From NCBI GenBank assembly GCA_030844625.1, contig JAUUNJ010000075.1:1-9393 (forward strand): DNA of 9,393 nucleotides, given 5' to 3'. This document shows positions 6,892 to 9,393 of the stretch, in pieces. This DNA is from Roseburia sp. Its GTDB lineage: Bacteria; Bacillota; Clostridia; Lachnospirales; Lachnospiraceae. The translations under genes and the position numbers were made by a program. A model generated the notes under the pieces. It made no database searches, was not told where the DNA came from, and saw nothing but the letters and a program-made list of their open reading frames with translations. Within the stretch, counting starts at the first letter, position 1, and each line of letters starts with the position of its first letter.

Positions 6892-7419
6892 GTGAATAAG
6901 AATTTAACAAAATTAATACTTACAGCGCTATTTGCAGCAATGACATGTGTAGCAACTATGGTTATCAAGGTTTCTACTGTGGGAACAAATGGTTATGTAA
7001 ATATTGGTGATACCATTGTATTGCTTTCCGCATGGCTTATCGGTGGTGTATATGGCGGGCTTGCGGCAGGCATAGGTTCCTGTCTTGCAGATTTGATCAG
7101 TGGGTATGTTACATATGTACCGGGTACCTTTGTAATTAAGTTTTTCATGGCAATCGCTGCCTACTTTATTTATATGGTATTGAAGAAGATTAATTTACAT
7201 AAGATAGTGGCATATGTTGTAAGTGGTGTAGTTGCTGAAGTTATTATGGTCGGCGGATATTTCTTATATGAGAGTACACTATTGGGATATGGCTTGGCTG
7301 CAGTACCATCCATAGGAAGCAATGCGATTCAGGGAGGTACATGCCTTGTATTAGGATTAGTGGCAGTATTAATTTTAGAAGGAACGAAAGCTGTGAGCCA
7401 AATTAAAAAATTTGTTTAA
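6892..7419 (+). CDS. ECF-transporter substrate-binding (S) component, substrate unknown
   Basis: This 175-residue membrane protein has about six hydrophobic segments (roughly 7-27, 40-62, 72-98, 104-123, 135-150, 148-165) and no nucleotide-binding domain. NGYVNIGDTIVLLSAWLIGG (33-52), followed by YGGLAAGIGSCLADLISGY (54-72) and PGTFVIKFFMAI (77-88), is typical of the ECF riboflavin-type S-component group (Pfam ECF-ribofla_trS, from memory). TALFAAMTCVATM (11-23) is the usual first helix. Such proteins capture a vitamin or related metabolite and work with a shared EcfA-EcfA'-EcfT module encoded elsewhere. The substrate cannot be read from sequence. The GTG start is preferred because AGGAGG (6878-6883) lies eight bases upstream; the ATG at 6832 would add a Cys/His-rich, non-family extension. 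The next gene is UPF0340, 104 bases away. Confidence 0.85.
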   Translation: MNKNLTKLILTALFAAMTCVATMVIKVSTVGTNGYVNIGDTIVLLSAWLIGGVYGGLAAGIGSCLADLISGYVTYVPGTFVIKFFMAIAAYFIYMVLKKINLHKIVAYVVSGVVAEVIMVGGYFLYESTLLGYGLAAVPSIGSNAIQGGTCLVLGLVAVLILEGTKAVSQIKKFV

Positions 7420-7440
7420 AACATTATAATAGAGTATAAT
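7412..7440 (+). promoter_or_regulatory. Possible promoter for the YwlG/UPF0340 gene
   Basis: TTGTTT (7412-7417), a 17-base spacer and a perfect TATAAT (7435-7440) lie at the end of the S-component gene. Initiation near 7447 would fall inside the left arm of the following terminator hairpin. A second TATAAT is at 7425-7430. Confidence 0.4.
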
Positions 7441-7479
7441 AAGTAGGAACGGATTGGTTGTGTTTCTACTTATTTGTTT
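7438..7479 (+). terminator. Terminator hairpin after the ECF S-component gene
   Basis: The 13-base arms AATAAGTAGGAAC (7438-7450) and GTTTCTACTTATT (7462-7474) pair completely with one G-U, around an 11-base loop. TTTGTTT follows. It lies 18 bases after the stop codon at 7419. Confidence 0.7.
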
Positions 7480-7523
7480 ATATAAGAATAACGTGTTCGT
7501 ATTCATTTAGAAGGAGAGTTCAG

Positions 7524-8069
7524 ATGTACGAGGAATTAACAAAGCAGGCAGAAGAAACTACAGAGGAAATATGCGCAAAGGCGGGATTGAAAGAGGGACA
7601 GATTCTTGTGGTTGGATGTTCTTCCAGTGAAGTGTGTGGAGACAAAATTGGCAGTAATTCTAATTTGGAAGTAGCGCAGGCAGTTTTTAGAGGAATATAT
7701 AATGTTCTGCAGAAAAAGAAAATATATCTGGCAGCTCAATGCTGTGAACATTTAAACAGGGCGATTATTGTGGAAAGAGAGGCAGTTCCTTTTTCGGACA
7801 TTGTAAATGTTGTACCCCAGCCGAAAGCAGGTGGTTCCTTTGGGACAACAGCTTATAAAACATTTAAAAATCCGGTTGCGGTGGAAGAAATTAAAGCTGA
7901 TGGCGGAATCGATATTGGAGGAACGCTGATTGGAATGCATATCAAAAAAGTAGCAGTTCCGGTACGTCTTGAAAATAATCAAATCGGTGCGGCAAGAGTA
8001 CTTGCGGCAAGAACCAGACCTAAATTTATTGGTGGCTGCAGGGCAGTCTATGATGAAGAACTGGAGTAA
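7524..8069 (+). CDS. ywlG: YwlG/UPF0340 (TIGR01440) family protein, function unknown
   Basis: This 181-residue soluble protein matches the length of B. subtilis YwlG. Recognisable stretches are LVVGCSSSEVCGDKIGS (28-44), YLAAQCCEHLNRA (68-80), VNVVPQPKAGGSFGT (95-108) and GIDIGGTLIGMHIKKVAVP (128-146). The cysteine and histidine cluster (Cys32, Cys38, Cys73, Cys74, His76, His139) is well placed for metal or substrate binding, but no reaction is established to my knowledge. The ATG at 7524 is chosen because AAGGAGAG (7511-7518) lies five bases upstream; the open frame extends to 7458 but that part is intergenic hairpin sequence. It has its own candidate promoter at 7412. It faces the MerR gene convergently with a 42-base gap that shows no clear hairpin. 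Confidence 0.88.
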   Translation: MYEELTKQAEETTEEICAKAGLKEGQILVVGCSSSEVCGDKIGSNSNLEVAQAVFRGIYNVLQKKKIYLAAQCCEHLNRAIIVEREAVPFSDIVNVVPQPKAGGSFGTTAYKTFKNPVAVEEIKADGGIDIGGTLIGMHIKKVAVPVRLENNQIGAARVLAARTRPKFIGGCRAVYDEELE

Positions 8070-8111
8070 ATATAATTTTTTCATATGAGTTAGCCATCCC
8101 CCAATTTATTT

Positions 8112-8948
8112 CTATTCCACACAAATAAAAAGATATTTAAAGTATGTATGTTTTTCTTCTGTGTCATAAAGATTAATCAGGCTGATAATATGCAAATCAG
8201 AGCATATTGTCAGTCTTTTTTGTGTTATAAAATCCACCATCTGTCTGTAAGTAGCGGTGATTTCATCTTTGGTGTGGTCATGGTAACAACATACTGCACG
8301 GTTTGAAGGCAGGGAGAATGTATGAATGTTGTCATCGGTACTTTGTGAAATACTAATGACATTATTGTAAACATAGTTTTCTTTTAACAAATCTCTGGCG
8401 TCAATTGTTACACCCATGGGAAAGGAAGATAAATCTTCTATTTTATGAATTCTTTTTAGATGCAGAGCGATATCCTGGGCAATGTCACTGGTGTGATTTG
8501 CATCATTCTTATGGGAAACTGAAGTTTTAAAAAGGTTAAAATTTTCCAGTGTTTCCAGATAGGGTGAATTATTTTTATTCTTCTCATAATCATCCAAAAG
8601 CCAAAGTCCCATACTTATAGTATTAATTTTCTGCCGGATTTTCTTTAACTCATTTTTCATTTCCAGTATTTTAGCGTCAGCAGTTGCGCGAATATTTTCT
8701 TTTGAGGTGTCATGAATCAGACGGCTGATTTCTTTTAAGGAACATCCGGCTTTGCGAAACGTACTGATGAAATAAAAGGAACTGATCTGGGAGGAAGAAT
8801 AGTAGTGATATCCATTTTCTTCGTCAATTCTGGGTACTAAGATTCCAATTTCATAATAGTGTCTTAAGGTATCTCTTGTGGTATTGCAGAGCCTTGCAAA
8901 TTGACTGACACTTAAATTATATTCCTGATTATTTTTCTTATTATTCAT
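8112..8948 (-). CDS. MerR-family regulator with GyrI-like C-terminal domain, candidate fatty-acid-synthesis regulator
   Basis: This 278-residue protein starts with a MerR winged-helix domain (11-80): LSVSQFARLCNTTRDTLRHY (12-31), then YEIGILVPRIDEENGYHYYS (32-51) and the helix FRKAGCSLKEISRLI (64-78). A predicted dimerisation coiled coil follows (about 84-115), then a C-terminal region (about 125-278) whose pattern resembles the GyrI/BmrR effector-binding fold, for example NRAVCCYHDHTKDEITATYRQM before a VDFITQ helix and a final KYLFICVE strand. Such domains usually bind hydrophobic or cationic ligands. The ATG at 8948 is preferred because GAAAGGA (8957-8963, minus strand) lies eight bases upstream; a longer frame to 9068 would run across the intergenic operator. 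The gene is divergent from acpP-fabK, whose promoter has the MerR-type 19-base spacer. Local control is therefore likely, though the ligand is unknown. Confidence 0.85.
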   Translation of the reverse strand: MNNKKNNQEYNLSVSQFARLCNTTRDTLRHYYEIGILVPRIDEENGYHYYSSSQISSFYFISTFRKAGCSLKEISRLIHDTSKENIRATADAKILEMKNELKKIRQKINTISMGLWLLDDYEKNKNNSPYLETLENFNLFKTSVSHKNDANHTSDIAQDIALHLKRIHKIEDLSSFPMGVTIDARDLLKENYVYNNVISISQSTDDNIHTFSLPSNRAVCCYHDHTKDEITATYRQMVDFITQKRLTICSDLHIISLINLYDTEEKHTYFKYLFICVE

Positions 8949-8994
8949 TTTAATATTCCTTTCAGACAAGCAGTTCCAATGAGGTTTTTTATAC

Positions 8995-9023
8995 AAATTA
9001 CAAACAAAATTTTTATTGAACAA
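8995..9023 (-). promoter_or_regulatory. Possible promoter of the MerR-family gene (weak)
   Basis: On the minus strand TTGTTC (9023-9018), a 17-base spacer and TAATTT (9000-8995) are correctly spaced but far from consensus. The spacer is the left arm of the 15-bp inverted repeat (9003-9017), so a protein bound there would affect this gene's own promoter. Confidence 0.3.
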
Positions 9024-9045
9024 ATCCAATAATAAAAATTTTGTT
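9003..9045. repeat. 15-bp perfect inverted repeat in the divergent MerR/acpP region
   Basis: AACAAAATTTTTATT (9003-9017) and AATAAAAATTTTGTT (9031-9045) are exact reverse complements separated by 13 bases. The right arm overlaps the first two bases of the acpP-side -35 element. It may be an operator, a bidirectional structure in the RNA, or an AT-rich bendable element. Confidence 0.8.
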
Positions 9046-9074
9046 GACTTGGGGGTTACCCCCAGCATTATTAT
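9044..9074 (+). promoter_or_regulatory. MerR-type promoter with 19-bp spacer and GGGGG/CCCCC dyad operator, driving acpP-fabK
   Basis: TTGACT (9044-9049) and TATTAT (9069-9074) are separated by exactly 19 bases, the over-long spacer characteristic of promoters activated by MerR-family proteins through DNA distortion. TGGGGGTTACCCCCA (9050-9064), a perfect dyad of 6-base arms around TTA, fills most of that spacer, exactly where MerR dimers bind. Transcription would begin near 9081. The G/C block is striking within AT-rich surroundings. Confidence 0.7.
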
Positions 9075-9124
9075 ACCAGTGTTGTTTGGAAAAAAATAGT
9101 ATTAATTGAAAAAGGAGAATGAAC

Positions 9125-9340
9125 ATGAAAGAAACAATTATTAGAATTATTGCAGAATATTTGGATAAGGATGAAGCAGAAATTTCTGCAACAGATACTT
9201 TTGCTGAAATCGGTTTAGATTCACTGGACATTATGGAACTTGTAATGCAGATTGAAGAGGAATTGGATTGCAAGATTGAATTATCCCAGGAATTAAATAC
9301 AATTGAGAAGCTTTGCAAATATATTGAAGAGAGTAAATAA
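9125..9340 (+). CDS. acpP: Acyl carrier protein
   Basis: This 71-residue acidic protein carries the GLDSLDIMELVMQIEEEL signature (30-47), with Ser33 of DSL as the 4'-phosphopantetheine attachment site. The N-terminal helix (2-14), the T-x-F-x-EIG loop and the C-terminal helix are all present. It is a little shorter than the usual 75-80 residues. It carries growing acyl chains in type II fatty-acid synthesis in the cytoplasm. The start at 9125 is chosen because GGAG (9114-9117) lies seven bases upstream; the in-frame ATG at 9119 would leave one base. It follows the MerR-type promoter and is 19 bases ahead of the probable fabK, so it is likely the first gene of the FAS operon. Confidence 0.93.
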   Translation: MKETIIRIIAEYLDKDEAEISATDTFAEIGLDSLDIMELVMQIEEELDCKIELSQELNTIEKLCKYIEESK

Positions 9341-9359
9341 GTTTTAGGAGGGTGCAGAG

Positions 9360-9393
9360 ATGCTGGTTAGTCCACTGTGTGAATTGTTAAATA
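9360..9393 (+). CDS. fabK: Probable enoyl-ACP reductase, N-terminal start only (partial)
   Basis: The ATG at 9360 is preceded by AGGAGG (9346-9351), eight bases upstream. Only MLVSPLCELLN is visible before the window ends. This fits the start of FabK-type flavin enoyl-ACP reductases, whose N-terminus runs as M-x-x-x-x-x-ELL followed by the YPI-x-QGGMA motif (not in view). The position right after acpP is usual for fabK in Firmicutes operons. A related 2-nitropropane dioxygenase-type protein is the alternative. Confidence 0.6.
   Translation, partial: MLVSPLCELLN

Noticed and set aside
8070..8111. Bidirectional terminator between ywlG and the convergent MerR gene
   Set aside because: No inverted repeat of useful length was found. 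A T-run at 8075-8080 is present without a stem.
8949..9068. Extension of the MerR gene to an upstream ATG at 9068
   Set aside because: The added 40 residues are read through the inverted repeat and the dyad operator, have no MerR similarity and no ribosome site; GAAAGGA is correctly placed before 8948.
1..9393. CRISPR array, tRNA, rRNA, insertion sequence or phage genes
   Set aside because: No regularly spaced direct repeats, RNA gene signatures, transposase or phage reading frames were seen in the window.

Overview
The window looks like a chromosomal segment from a low-GC, spore-forming Clostridia species, most likely in the Lachnospiraceae. The reasons are AT-rich DNA, strong AGGAGG-type ribosome binding sites, an adjacent spoIID/spoIIQ-like pair, an SPxTG-type sorting signal, an ECF-transporter S-component, a YwlG/UPF0340 gene, and an ACP gene followed by what looks like the start of fabK. 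Family names come from reading the translations and from memory of the families; no database search was run.

Layout, left to right. (1) 1-1376: end of nagB, then nagA, closed by a clear terminator. These two steps return N-acetylglucosamine-6-phosphate to glycolysis. (2) 1515-3418: a sporulation pair, a SpoIID-family membrane protein and a SpoIIQ-like LytM/M23 protein. In other Clostridia this pair acts at the forespore engulfment interface. The residues expected to be catalytic are changed in both proteins. (3) 3419-5150: a hairpin-rich gap, a consensus sigma-A promoter, and a gene for a secreted, extremely acidic, probably sortase-anchored surface protein, followed by a terminator. (4) 5221-6717: glycerol kinase glpK, without the histidine that HPr phosphorylates in many Firmicutes. 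(5) 6763-8069: an extended -10 promoter, an ECF S-component gene, a terminator hairpin overlapping a possible second promoter, and a YwlG/UPF0340 gene. (6) 8112-9393: a MerR-family regulator on the minus strand, divergent from an acyl carrier protein gene and the start of a probable enoyl-ACP reductase (fabK), which is the head of a type II fatty-acid synthesis operon.

The most interesting part is the 176-base divergent region 8949-9124. The acpP-side promoter has a 19-bp spacer between -35 and -10, typical of MerR-activated promoters. A perfect GGGGG-TTA-CCCCC dyad sits inside that spacer. A separate 15-bp perfect inverted repeat lies between the two divergent genes. This suggests fatty-acid synthesis here is controlled by a MerR/GyrI-like regulator rather than by FapR or FabT; that is an inference from architecture. 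Secondary points are the altered active sites of the SpoIID/SpoIIQ pair and the acidic insertions that appear to split a surface-protein domain.
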